DNA of 64,000 nt from Streptomyces zhaozhouensis (GTDB lineage Bacteria > Actinomycetota > Actinomycetes > Streptomycetales > Streptomycetaceae), in the NCBI RefSeq assembly GCF_900230195.1, contig NZ_OCNE01000010.1, forward strand, positions 62,001 to 126,000, given 5' to 3'. The first letter of the stretch is position 1; each line of letters begins with the position of its first letter. Shown piece after piece: positions 54,454 through 63,651 of the stretch. The notes beneath the pieces are model-generated. The model made no database searches. It was not told the origin of the DNA and saw only the letters and a program-made list of their open reading frames with translations. The translations under genes and the position numbers were made by a program.

Positions 54454-56171
54454 CACGCTCTGAGTTCGACGGCCGACCGGATCGGCCGGCCGTAGCGCCG
54501 CTCGCCGGCCGCGATCCAGTCGCCGAGACCGGGCGCCGCGTTCCCGAAGACCCGCAGCCTCGGCGGCAGCGCCAGCTGGGGCGCCGGGAAGCCACCCGCC
54601 GGGTCCGTGCCGCCCGCGGCCACCAGCGAGGCGGCGAACGCGCCGGCGGCGACCGCCTCGGCCGGCGCGGGGAACGGCTCCGGGAGCTCCGCGGCGACCG
54701 GGCCCGCGCCGATCCGCGCGCGCAGCTCCTCGGCGAACGGCGCGCCGACCGCGCCGACCGCGCCGGCCGTCGGCCGTTCGGTGTCCAGCGTCGCGGAGGC
54801 GGCCAGATGCTCCACCAACTCCAATGCGAGTCGCGGCTGTTCGGCCATCGTCAGCAGCCGCAGCGCGGTCGCCACGGCGGGCCGCGCGACCTCGGTGGTC
54901 CACCGTTCCCTGGTCGGACCCGGCGGGAACGAGTGCCGCAGCGCGTCGGTCGCCAGCGCCGCGGGAAGCCCCACGTCCAGCGCCGACGCCAGCCACTGGC
55001 GCCGCAGCGGCGCCAGCCACGCGAAGCGCAGCGAGGCCAGGGCGACCCGCGCCCGTCTGGCGTCCACCCGCGCCGCCTCGTGCGGCGCACCGGAGTCGAA
55101 GCACAGCGCGCGGGCGACCAGATAGTGGCGGTCGGAGGCGCGGAAACGCAGCCGGCAGGCCGCCAGGTCGCCCGCCAGCAAGTGGCACTCGACCAGCCCC
55201 GCGACGTCCCCCGTCCGCTCCAGCACCCGGCTCGCGCCGCGCAGCACCCGCCGCGCCCGCCCGACCCTGCCGCCGAGGAACCACGCCAGGGCCAGCCCGA
55301 ACCGGCAGGCGGCGACCCGGTGTTCTGCGCCGAGCGCCGCGTAGGCGCGCTCCGCCCGGCGCAGCCGCCGCCGCGCCTCCGCCAGCCCCCGCTGGCCGAG
55401 CGCCAGCCTGGCCAGGTTCTCCTCGGCCAGCGCGCGGGCCGCCGGGTCGCCGCCGAGCGCGTGGAAGTCCCGGGCCAGGCCCATGTGGCGCCCCATGGCC
55501 TCGGCGTCGCCGGCGCGCTGGGCGAGCACCGCGAGATTGGTGTGGGCGTGGCCCGCCAGCCGCGGCTCGCGCTCCTCGGCGACCGCCAGCGCGGCCCGCA
55601 CCTCCGCCTCCGCCTCGGGGTAGCGGCCCAGCGCGATCAGCGCGCAGCCGCGCGTGTTGTGCAGGGTGAAGTCCAGCACGGCGCTGGCGGGTCCGGCTGT
55701 CGGCAGCGCGACGGCGGCGTCGCAGTCGGCCAGCGCCTCCGCGTTCCGGCCCAGCAGTTGGAGCGTCTGGGCGCGGTTGACCAGCACGCTGGCGCGGATC
55801 TTCGGCGTGCCCCGCTCCGCGCCCACCAGCTCCTCGACGCGGTCGCAGCCGGCCAGCGCCAGCCCCGCCAGCCGCAGCGACTCGTCCGGCGCGCCGCGTT
55901 CCTCGGCGAGCCCCGCGAGATTCGCCAGCGCGCGGCAGCGCAGGTCGAGCCCCTCCGCGTCGCCCTCGACGTCCTCGGTCGCGGCCACCACGCGCTCCAG
56001 CAGCCGCACGCCCTCGCGGTAGCGGCCCCGGTTCAGGGCCCGCGCCGCCTCGTCGACCAGCGGGGCGTGTGCCGACCAGCGGGGGCCGTAGCTCGCGCCG
56101 GTGCGCACCCCCAGCAACTCCTCGGAGCCGGGCTCCCGTTCACCCCCGCGCCGGGGCGGCGGCCCGCTCAC
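54450..56171 (-). CDS. TPR-rich protein B of the CHAT operon (573 aa)
   Basis: Helical repeats of TPR type occupy about residues 35-350 (for example ALNRGRYREGVRLLERVV, LQLLGRNAEALADCDAAV, LIALGRYPEAEAEVRAAL, LRRAERAYAALG). The C-terminal 60 residues repeat a motif of its upstream neighbour: FPAP, LALPPRLRVF, a conserved Trp, YGRPIR and a terminal RAW. GTG 56171 overlaps the preceding stop (GTGA). There is no enzyme motif, signal or membrane segment. It is probably a scaffold or sensor for the CHAT peptidase. Confidence 0.8.
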   Translation of the reverse strand: MSGPPPRRGGEREPGSEELLGVRTGASYGPRWSAHAPLVDEAARALNRGRYREGVRLLERVVAATEDVEGDAEGLDLRCRALANLAGLAEERGAPDESLRLAGLALAGCDRVEELVGAERGTPKIRASVLVNRAQTLQLLGRNAEALADCDAAVALPTAGPASAVLDFTLHNTRGCALIALGRYPEAEAEVRAALAVAEEREPRLAGHAHTNLAVLAQRAGDAEAMGRHMGLARDFHALGGDPAARALAEENLARLALGQRGLAEARRRLRRAERAYAALGAEHRVAACRFGLALAWFLGGRVGRARRVLRGASRVLERTGDVAGLVECHLLAGDLAACRLRFRASDRHYLVARALCFDSGAPHEAARVDARRARVALASLRFAWLAPLRRQWLASALDVGLPAALATDALRHSFPPGPTRERWTTEVARPAVATALRLLTMAEQPRLALELVEHLAASATLDTERPTAGAVGAVGAPFAEELRARIGAGPVAAELPEPFPAPAEAVAAGAFAASLVAAGGTDPAGGFPAPQLALPPRLRVFGNAAPGLGDWIAAGERRYGRPIRSAVELRAW

Positions 56172-58675
56172 CACGCGCGGACCGCCTCGGGCGCCCGGAC
56201 GGGGAAGCCGTAGACCTGCTCGGCCCGCTCCATCCACGGCTCCAGCTCCGACGGTGTCCCGGGCACCACCCGGACCCGGGGCGGCAGCGCCAGCCGGGGC
56301 GCGGGAAACGCCGGGTCGCCGCCCGTGGCCAGCCCGAGGGCCGCCGCCGCGTAGGAGAGGCGGTCGCCGGTCAACGGCTCGTGGCGCGGCAGCGGCACGT
56401 CCGTCACGTCGGGCGGCGCGGACGCGCCCGGCGTGGGGACCGCGCCCTCCCGCGCGTCCGCGCTGAGCGAGGCGGTCGCCGTGAGGTGGTCCAACAGCGC
56501 CACGGCCAGGGTCGGCCGGCCCGCGTTGCGGGTCGCCAGCAGCGCCGCGCGCAGCGCCGGCGCCGCCGCGAGCGCCACCCAGCGCTCCCGGTCCCCGCCG
56601 GCGGCGAAGAACTGCCGCGCCGCCTCGGCGGCCAGCGCCGCCGGCACGGCCGTCGCCAGCGCGCGCTCCAGCACCGGGCCGCGTTCGTCGGGCGGCAGCG
56701 AGGCGGCCCAGCGGGCGTGCGCGTCGGCGCGCCACCAGTCGAGCGTCAGCGCCACGTGCCAGCCCTGCGACTCCTCGGCCAGCCGCCGCGCCGCCAGCAC
56801 CTCGTCGTCCGCCTCGGGGAAGCGCCCCAACGCGGCCAGCGCGCCGCCCCGCACCTGGTGGAACGCGATCCGCCGGAGCGGCGTCGCCTCGGCGCCGAGC
56901 GCGGCGCGCGCGGTGTCCAGCAGGTCGAGGCCCGCCGCGGCACGCCCCGAGCTCACCGCGACGGCGGCCCGGCCGAGGCGGCAGGCGGCGAGCTGCGCCG
57001 CGTGCCCCTCACCGGTCACCAGCGCCTCCGCGCGGGCGAACCGCGCGTCCGCCGTCTCCCAGTCCCCGGCCAGATAGGCGTTGCGGCCCAGGCTCGCCAG
57101 CGTCGCGGCCTCGCCCCCGGCGTCGCCCAGCACCGCGAACAACTCGCCGGCCAGCGCGAAGCGTTCCTCGCTGGTCGAGGTGTCCCCCAGGGTGCCGGCC
57201 AGGTCCGCCAGCAGCACATGGATCCGGGGCGTCAGCGCCGGCACGCGCTCCTGGGCCAGGGCGAGGGCGGCCCGCCCGGCCGCGTCGGCCTCGGCGAGCC
57301 GGCCGAGCGCCGAGGCCACCGTGGCCCGCAGCAACAGCGCCCACACCTCCACGGTCGGCCGCTCGGCGTCGCCGAGCGCCGGCGACGCGGCCTCCACCCG
57401 GTCCAGTTCGGCGAGCGCCGCCGCGTGCCGGCCGGACTCCCGCAGCAGTGCGGCGCGCAGGTTCCGCGCCCCGAGCAGTTGTCCGAGCTGCCCGCCCCCG
57501 CCGCCCGTCCCGTCGCCGGGACCCGCGCCGCCGCCCCCGCCGCCGCCGTCGTCCCTGCCGTCGTCGGGTGCCTCGGCGACGACGCGTTCCAGCAGCGCGA
57601 TGGCCTCGTCCGCGAGAGCCAGCGCGTTCCCGAGGTCGCCGGTGGACTCGGCGACGCCGACGCGGTTGAGCAGCACCCCGGCCCGGCAGACCAGCGTGTC
57701 CAGGCCGCCGCCGACGGTGCGCGTCGCCCGCTCGGCGGCCGCCAGCACCTGGTCGGCCTCCTCCAGCCGGCCCGCGAGCGCCAGCCGGACGCCCTCCGCG
57801 TTGAGCAGCGTGCACCGCCGCCAGCGCGGGGCCAGCGGCCACACCACGGCGGCGGGACCGGCCACCATGGACTCGGCCGACCCGACGGCGAACCGCTCGA
57901 CGTGCGGCGCCTCCTCGCTCAACTCCGCGCTGAACGCGTGCGGATCGGCGGCGATCGCCCGGAACTGCTCAGCGCCCTCCGGGTTTCCGCAGGCGAGCGC
58001 CATCCTGGCCAGGTTGTCGCACGGGTAGGCGGCCAGCTCCGGGTGGTGGGCCAGCGCGATGTCCAGCGCGAGCAGCGCCTCCTGCTCCGCCTCCGCCAGC
58101 AGCCCGGTGAGCATGAACTGCCCGGTGCGCGCCCCGTGCAGCGAGAAGACCAGCAGCTGCGGCGGCGGCTCTGCCAGCTCCCCGGCGACGGCGAACGCCT
58201 CGTCCAGGTCGGCCTCGACGAGCTCGGGCAGCCCGGCGAGCGTCCGCGTCTGCGCGCGCGCCGTCAACGTGTTGACCAGCGTCAACGCGGCGTCCGTCCG
58301 CACGGCGGCGGGCACCGGCCGCTCCGTGGGGACCGACCCCTCCGCGCCGGGGAGCAGCCCGCGGCACAGCCCGATCGCCTCTCCGGACAGCCGCTCCGCC
58401 TCCGCCGCCCCGCCCGTGCCCTCGGCCACCCCCGCCAGGTTGGCGAGGCTGCGGGCCCGGTGCAGCAGTCCCTCGGCGTCCACGTCCGCGACCCGCGTCT
58501 CCGCCACCGCCTCCCGCAGCCGGGCGTCCGCCTCGGCGAACCGGCCGGCCGCGAGCAGCTCCGTGCCCTCGCGGTGCAGATCCCGCCAGCGGTGCCAGCG
58601 CGGCGACGAGGGCACGGTGGGCTTCAGGCCCAACGGCTCGTCCCCGTCCCGGACCTCGCCCGTCTCCTCGCTCAT
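56168..58675 (-). CDS. TPR-rich protein A of the CHAT operon (835 aa)
   Basis: Two blocks of TPR-like repeats (about 30-270 and 290-680) are separated by a Gly/Asp-rich linker near residue 380 (a run of Gly with DDG). Examples are LLAAGRFAEADARLREAV, LALAGRLEEADQVLAAAER, LGRLAEADAAGRAALALA and LAALGRFPEADDEVLAARR. It ends with FPAPRLALPPRVRVV, a Trp, YGFPVR and RAW, shared with TPR protein B, so the two are paralogues. ATG 58675 overlaps the upstream stop (ATGA). It is likely the larger recognition scaffold of the system. Confidence 0.8.
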   Translation of the reverse strand: MSEETGEVRDGDEPLGLKPTVPSSPRWHRWRDLHREGTELLAAGRFAEADARLREAVAETRVADVDAEGLLHRARSLANLAGVAEGTGGAAEAERLSGEAIGLCRGLLPGAEGSVPTERPVPAAVRTDAALTLVNTLTARAQTRTLAGLPELVEADLDEAFAVAGELAEPPPQLLVFSLHGARTGQFMLTGLLAEAEQEALLALDIALAHHPELAAYPCDNLARMALACGNPEGAEQFRAIAADPHAFSAELSEEAPHVERFAVGSAESMVAGPAAVVWPLAPRWRRCTLLNAEGVRLALAGRLEEADQVLAAAERATRTVGGGLDTLVCRAGVLLNRVGVAESTGDLGNALALADEAIALLERVVAEAPDDGRDDGGGGGGGAGPGDGTGGGGGQLGQLLGARNLRAALLRESGRHAAALAELDRVEAASPALGDAERPTVEVWALLLRATVASALGRLAEADAAGRAALALAQERVPALTPRIHVLLADLAGTLGDTSTSEERFALAGELFAVLGDAGGEAATLASLGRNAYLAGDWETADARFARAEALVTGEGHAAQLAACRLGRAAVAVSSGRAAAGLDLLDTARAALGAEATPLRRIAFHQVRGGALAALGRFPEADDEVLAARRLAEESQGWHVALTLDWWRADAHARWAASLPPDERGPVLERALATAVPAALAAEAARQFFAAGGDRERWVALAAAPALRAALLATRNAGRPTLAVALLDHLTATASLSADAREGAVPTPGASAPPDVTDVPLPRHEPLTGDRLSYAAAALGLATGGDPAFPAPRLALPPRVRVVPGTPSELEPWMERAEQVYGFPVRAPEAVRAW

Positions 58676-59778
58676 GCCACCTCCGGATCGACCAGCGCGG
58701 CGACCCGTTCGGCGAACGAGACCCCGCCGGCCGTCAGCCGCTCCTCCGCGTGCAGCAGCACCGGCTCCTGCCGCTCCGCCAACGCGTCGCCGTCCGGCGG
58801 CGCCTCGTCCTCCGGCGCGTAGCCGGGCGCCCAGACGGTGACCGTGCGCCGGGGCGCGGGCACCAGCAGCGCCGACGGCGGCACCTCGGCCGCGCCCCCG
58901 AACGCGCCGCCGTCCTCGGCGGCGTCGAGCGGGAACTCCACGGCGTCCGCGCGCGCCCGCAGCGTCGCGCGGCCGGCCCGTTCCGCGTAGGCCAGCGGCG
59001 CCCTGGGGACCGCCACATCCAGCAGCAGCCGCCCGTCGCGCCGCACCAGCGACCAGCGCAGCCCGGCCGCCGCGTCCACCACCCCAGGCGGCAGCCGCCG
59101 CCAGTCCAGCGGCCCGCCGCCGCTCATCGCCGTCACCCCGCCCGCCGGCTCGCCGCCGGCCGCCAGCGCCCAGCCGCCCCGGTCGGCCACCAGCGGCGCG
59201 GGCGCCGGCAGCTCGGCGCCGAAGTCGTCGGCGACCTCCGCCAGCCGCTCGGACAACGCCCTCGCCTCGGAGCCCAGTTCGGGATGGTCGGCGAGCGCGG
59301 CCAGCGCGTGGACCGCGGGCGCCGCCCGCCCCAGCAGCCGCGCCACCGCCTCCGGGTCGTCCAGCACCGCCTCCACGTCGGCGGCGACCACGGCCGCCTC
59401 CGCCGCCAGCAACGCCGCCGACAGCGCGGGCACCCCCGCCACATGCGAGGCCGGCCACCACGCGGCGAGCCAGCCCAGCCGTGCGAGCGCCGCCAACGGC
59501 TCGGCCAACGGGCCGCCCTCGTCCGCGAGTTCCACCTCGCGTTCGGAGCCCTCGGCGACCGCGAGCAACGCCTCGGACGCCGCCCCGTACACCTGCCACA
59601 GCCAGTCGGCGGCCCGCTCCGGGTGGTGCACCTCGGCCGAGGGCAGCCGCTGCCCGCCCGGGACATCCCAGGTCAGCACCGCGCCCTCGGCCTCCACCAG
59701 CGCCGTCCACTCCGGATGGTCCGGCACGGCGCCCACCCACAGCGTCCCCGCCTCGCGCCGCACCCGCGTCCAGGTCAT
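58672..59778 (-). CDS. Unknown protein of the CHAT operon (368 aa)
   Basis: I do not recognise the family. The N-terminal part (MTWTRVRREAGTLWVGAVPDHPEW) looks beta-rich. Residues 60-190 are Ala/Leu-rich helices. The C-terminal third is again beta-rich (LRWSLVRRDGRLLLDVAVPRAPLAYAE; RRTVTVWAPGYAP). No catalytic motif, signal peptide or membrane helix is seen. Both ends overlap the neighbouring genes by 4 bases, so it is made in fixed proportion with them. CATRA-type components (caspase/CHAT and TPR associated) would be the obvious comparison. Identity unproven. Confidence 0.7.
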   Translation of the reverse strand: MTWTRVRREAGTLWVGAVPDHPEWTALVEAEGAVLTWDVPGGQRLPSAEVHHPERAADWLWQVYGAASEALLAVAEGSEREVELADEGGPLAEPLAALARLGWLAAWWPASHVAGVPALSAALLAAEAAVVAADVEAVLDDPEAVARLLGRAAPAVHALAALADHPELGSEARALSERLAEVADDFGAELPAPAPLVADRGGWALAAGGEPAGGVTAMSGGGPLDWRRLPPGVVDAAAGLRWSLVRRDGRLLLDVAVPRAPLAYAERAGRATLRARADAVEFPLDAAEDGGAFGGAAEVPPSALLVPAPRRTVTVWAPGYAPEDEAPPDGDALAERQEPVLLHAEERLTAGGVSFAERVAALVDPEVA

Positions 59779-61076
59779 CGCTCACCGCCGTCCGTGGCGG
59801 CGCCGCCCGCGCGGTCCAACTCCGCGCGCAGCCGGTCACGTTGATCCATGATGACCGAACGCAGCACACCGTCCAGCAGATCCCACAGGTCCTCGGCGGC
59901 CACCGGTTCTTCGCGCAGCTCGCGGCCGTGCACCCGCACCCACAGCCGCCGCAGATACGCCTCCCGCACCCGGCCCACCGACTCGCCGGGGCCCCCGCCC
60001 TCCGCGCGCGGCAGCCGCAACGCCCGGTGGACGAACGGCTCCCGGCGCCACCGCGCCGCCAGCCGCGCGCCCGCGTCGCTGCCCGCCTCGCCGCCCGGCG
60101 CCAGCGCCGCGCTGGCGCGCCGGCCCAGCGCCATCGTCACCCGCGTCTCCTCCCTGGCCAACTGCCAAGGCTCCGCCGAGCGTCGCACCTCCTGGAGCAC
60201 CAACTCGGACAGACCCGGCATCGACTCGCGATGGAACGCCGAGGTGAAGCCCGCGAAGAGCCGCTCGAAGACGGAACGGTCGAACGGCGGCGGCAGGTTC
60301 CGCTTCGACGCGCTCTCACCCAGCGCCGGCGGCTCGATCCGCTCCCGCAGCGTCAACCCGCAGGCCAGCGCGGCTCCGGGCGGCAGCAGCGACACCGCGT
60401 CCGCCGCGCCGGCCCGCCCGGCGACCAGCCCGTCCAGCGCGGCGCGGTCGACGCCGCCCGCGACCCGGTCCAGCACCCCGTCCAGCGCGGCGGTCAACGC
60501 CGCCTGGTCCGGCGGCGGTTGCCCCACCGGGGCCCGGCTGGCCCACGCGTGGGCCAGTCGGGCCCGCAGCTCCGCCGCGCGCGCCGGGTCGGTGATGTGG
60601 CGCCGCAGCGCCGCGACCGTCAACTCGCCGGCGGACTCGCGTATCTCGGCGACCACCTCGCACGCCACCCGCTCCGCGTCCGCACCCGGCGGGCCGAGCG
60701 TCCCGGCCAGCTCGAAGCACCGCTGGAAGTACAGGTCCTGCGGGTTGCCCTCGGAGATCCGCAGCGTGCGGCGCGCCCGCTTCAGCCGGGTGAACCAGGC
60801 GGCGGTCGCGGCCAGCCGGGGCCCGGCCGCGCGCAGTGTGGCGCGCAGCTCCTCGGCGTCCTCGCCGCGCACCTGCCCCGCGGCGAACCGCGGGTTGAGC
60901 ACCGGCCGCAGCACCAGCGGATCGAGCAGCAGCTTCACCGTGCGGGCCAGCGGCTGCCCCAATCCGTTGCTCAACGGCGCCAGTTCGGAGCCCAGCTCCG
61001 CCCAGACCTCGGCGATCAGCAGCGCCCTGGGCACGGTGGCCGGCGCCTCGGCGGTCAACGCTTCACCCGGGCACAT
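59775..61076 (-). CDS. Unknown protein, first gene of the CHAT operon (433 aa)
   Basis: No recognised family. It is almost wholly helical by inspection, with a long basic region (KRNLPPPFDRSVFERLFAGFTSAF near 260; RRSVIMDQRDRLRAELDRA-like C-terminus). FTRLKRARRTLRISEGNPQDLYFQRCFELAG near 95-125 is the most conserved-looking stretch. No nuclease, protease or NTPase motif is visible. ATG 61076 is preceded by TACCAT ending 6 bases upstream, with no ribosome site, so the operon mRNA is probably leaderless. It could be the sensor or the target of the downstream protease. Confidence 0.7.
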   Translation of the reverse strand: MCPGEALTAEAPATVPRALLIAEVWAELGSELAPLSNGLGQPLARTVKLLLDPLVLRPVLNPRFAAGQVRGEDAEELRATLRAAGPRLAATAAWFTRLKRARRTLRISEGNPQDLYFQRCFELAGTLGPPGADAERVACEVVAEIRESAGELTVAALRRHITDPARAAELRARLAHAWASRAPVGQPPPDQAALTAALDGVLDRVAGGVDRAALDGLVAGRAGAADAVSLLPPGAALACGLTLRERIEPPALGESASKRNLPPPFDRSVFERLFAGFTSAFHRESMPGLSELVLQEVRRSAEPWQLAREETRVTMALGRRASAALAPGGEAGSDAGARLAARWRREPFVHRALRLPRAEGGGPGESVGRVREAYLRRLWVRVHGRELREEPVAAEDLWDLLDGVLRSVIMDQRDRLRAELDRAGGAATDGGER

Positions 61077-61088
61077 GCCCGCATGGTA
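61077..61088 (-). promoter_or_regulatory. Leaderless-type -10 element of the CHAT operon
   Basis: On the minus strand TACCAT (61088-61083) ends 6 bases before ATG 61076. The -35 region (ATCACC at 61111-61106) is weak, which would suit a low-level or activated promoter. Confidence 0.5.
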
Positions 61089-61237
61089 ACCGGCCGGATC
61101 TGCGCGGTGATCCGACTTCCGGACCCCGGCCACCCGCCCGCGCACGGGCCGGCGGCCGGCCCCGCCCGTTTCTGTGATCGGTAGCGCCGACCGCCGGGGG
61201 ACGGTGGCTCCCACAGCCGAACGGGAGGAGCGGGGAG

Positions 61238-62647
61238 ATGCGGTACACGAACGGCGCGGACGGTGCCCAGGGGCGGATCACCTCGCCCTGGGGCACCCCG
61301 GACCAGCCGAACTGGCCGACGAGGGGACGGCGGGGGCCGCGCTGGGGGCTGCTGGTGCTGCCCACGGTGGTGCTGCCGCTCGGCATCGGCGCCCTGGTGA
61401 TCGGCGGCGTGCTCGCGGCCCACCCGGACCCGGACATCTCCGTCCAGCCCGGGCTCGGCCTGGCGGTCACCCCCGCCCGCCAGTTGGCGCTGGTGCCCTA
61501 CGAACGTGACGGCGAGGCCGGCGTGTTGGGCCCGTTCGGCGGCGACCTCTGGCAGAAGCGGCTCGTCGCCGTGGACCTGGCCACCGGCGAACGGGTGTGG
61601 GACGTCCGACTCTCCAGCGAACTGATATGGCAGGCGCGGGTGCTGGTCGCCGGCGACACCCACGCCTATCTGGCCACCGACGACGGGCTGATGATCGTCG
61701 ACCTGACCGACGGCTCGGTGGCCGTCGCCCCGGACGAGATCCCCGGCATCGGCGCCGACCACATCGCCTCCGGCGCGGCCTACGGCTACGACAGCGCGCG
61801 CGGCGCGGTCGTCGCCATGGACGTGCGGGGCGCCTACCACACCATCCCCGTCGGGGAGTTGGCCGCCGCACCGGCCGACGAGTCGACCTCGGCCGCCTGG
61901 GCCGGCCGGCTCACGGACGGGCCGATGTCCGTCGAGAGCCAGGCGCTCACCGCCGAGGACGCGTCCGCCGGCGAGGCGGGCCACCTGACGCTGGAGCCCA
62001 CCACGGACGCCGCGCCCAGCGGAGCGCTGCTCCTCGACGGGCCGGACGGCGGCCGGGAACTCGGCGGACGCGTGTTCCGCGAGCCGGAGATCCTGCTGGC
62101 CGACGGCACCCATGTCGCCACCGCCGCCCCCGTCGGCGTCGGCGTCGACCCCGGCAACGCCGCGGCCTCGGCCCCCACCGTCGAGGGGCTGCTCACCGAG
62201 GGGCCGCTCGCCGACAGCGGGCTGCTGCCGGACGGGGTCGCCGGAGAGCTGGAGGAACAGTTGGCGCGCGCCCTGGAGGGCGGGCCGGCGGCGCTGCCCT
62301 GGCCGCCCGACCGGGCGAGCCCCCGGGAGAACGCGGGAAGCGAGCCGGTGCCGCTGGCGCTCGGCGCCGAGCGCGGCCATGTGCTGGTGCAGGAGGCGGC
62401 CGACGCGGTCGGCGACCGCTACCGCCTGGTCGTGGTCTCCCTGGAGACCGGTGAGGTGCTGGCCAGCCGGACCATGCGGTCCCCGGCCGGACCGGCCCTG
62501 ACCTCCCCCGACGGCGTCACCGTGCTGCCGGTGACGGACGAGGACGCCGAGTTCCCCGCGCACGACGGGCTGCTGCTGGTCGCCCCCGACGGCACGTTGA
62601 CCGACGTCACCGTCGGCGGCACCGACTTCTTCGGCAACGTCGACTGA
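61238..62647 (+). CDS. Membrane-anchored propeller-like protein, possibly PA2928 family (469 aa)
   Basis: An N-terminal cytoplasmic segment (MRYTNGADGAQGRITSPWGTP) is followed by one membrane helix (GLLVLPTVVLPLGIGALVIGGVLAA, 37-61) and a large outer domain. This has PQQ-propeller-like blades (RLVAVDLATGERVWDVRL; DGLMIVDLTDGSVAVAP; YRLVVVSLETGEVLASRTM). The layout resembles the PA2928 family of uncharacterised proteins. GGGAGGAG (61223-61230) precedes ATG 61238. It diverges from the CHAT operon and is followed 51 bases on by another membrane protein, probably co-transcribed. Function unknown. Confidence 0.7.
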   Translation: MRYTNGADGAQGRITSPWGTPDQPNWPTRGRRGPRWGLLVLPTVVLPLGIGALVIGGVLAAHPDPDISVQPGLGLAVTPARQLALVPYERDGEAGVLGPFGGDLWQKRLVAVDLATGERVWDVRLSSELIWQARVLVAGDTHAYLATDDGLMIVDLTDGSVAVAPDEIPGIGADHIASGAAYGYDSARGAVVAMDVRGAYHTIPVGELAAAPADESTSAAWAGRLTDGPMSVESQALTAEDASAGEAGHLTLEPTTDAAPSGALLLDGPDGGRELGGRVFREPEILLADGTHVATAAPVGVGVDPGNAAASAPTVEGLLTEGPLADSGLLPDGVAGELEEQLARALEGGPAALPWPPDRASPRENAGSEPVPLALGAERGHVLVQEAADAVGDRYRLVVVSLETGEVLASRTMRSPAGPALTSPDGVTVLPVTDEDAEFPAHDGLLLVAPDGTLTDVTVGGTDFFGNVD

Positions 62648-62698
62648 CCCGCCCCGCGGCCCCACGAACCAGGACGAACGGAACGAGAGGACCCTCCC

Positions 62699-63478
62699 AT
62701 GAAGTACCTGAACTGGCTGTTCATCGCCGTCGGCGTCGGCCTCACCATCCCCTACGTGCTCACCGGCCTGGAGGCCGACACCCCGATGCCCTGGCTCAAC
62801 GGCTGGATGGTCGGCCCGATCCTGCTGGTCACCGTCGTGCCGATGCTCTTCTCCACCAGCAGGCTGCTGGACGGCGCGCTGGGCTCCGGCCCGCCGAAGG
62901 AGTTCCGTGACGCGCCCGTCGGCATCGGCACCGTCGTGAGCATGGAACGCACCGGCCTGACGGTCAACGACGCGCCGCAGATGGACATCCTGATGGACGT
63001 CAGCACCCTCGACGGCCAGTCGTTCCGGGGCGTCGCCCGGCAGTTGGTGGATCTGAGCGAGCTGACCCTGATCCGCCCCGGCACCATGCTGCCCGTGCGC
63101 TACCTGCCGGGCAGCAGCGACGGCCGCGTCGTGATCGCCAGCGACGCGCCGCCCGAGGAGATGCAGGACGCGATGAACCGGGTCCGGCTCGCCAAGGGCG
63201 AGATCACGCCCAAGCAGCTGCGGATCGCCGAGAACGGCTACGAGACCCGCGCCGTGGTCCTCCAGACGCGCCCCACCGGCGAGATCAGGGGCGAGCACGC
63301 CGTGGTCGCCTACACCCTGCGGGTCTCCCGCCCCGACGGCTCCACCTTCGACATCGCGCAGGAGAAGCCGATGCCGCCCAGCGTGGTGCCGCACGTCCAG
63401 CCCGGCATGGTGGTCCGCGCCCAGTACCTGCCGCACGACGAGTCGGAGGTGTTGGTGATCACGCCCGCCAACGCCTGA
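62699..63478 (+). CDS. Two-helix membrane protein with an internally duplicated domain (259 aa)
   Basis: Two membrane helices (about 5-22 and 34-52) are followed by a soluble part made of two copies of a roughly 70-residue unit (76-147 and 184-254). Each copy has a V-V start, a TG, a D-G near the middle, then PG and YLP before a hydrophobic end. The fold is probably a small beta barrel. GAGAGGA lies upstream of ATG 62699. I recognise no named family. It follows the propeller-like gene and likely works with it at the membrane. Confidence 0.72.
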   Translation: MKYLNWLFIAVGVGLTIPYVLTGLEADTPMPWLNGWMVGPILLVTVVPMLFSTSRLLDGALGSGPPKEFRDAPVGIGTVVSMERTGLTVNDAPQMDILMDVSTLDGQSFRGVARQLVDLSELTLIRPGTMLPVRYLPGSSDGRVVIASDAPPEEMQDAMNRVRLAKGEITPKQLRIAENGYETRAVVLQTRPTGEIRGEHAVVAYTLRVSRPDGSTFDIAQEKPMPPSVVPHVQPGMVVRAQYLPHDESEVLVITPANA

Positions 63479-63651
63479 CGGGACGGGTTCCGGGGGGACA
63501 ACCGGGACCGCCCTGGGCAGGTATAGCGCACGCGGTGGCACAGGGGCGCGCGGCCGAGGCCGTCGGCGCCCCGCGACCGTCGGCGCACACCCCGGCGCCG
63601 GGAACCAGCCCGGCGACGGGGAGACACCCCACGACCAGGAGGCGCGGACCG

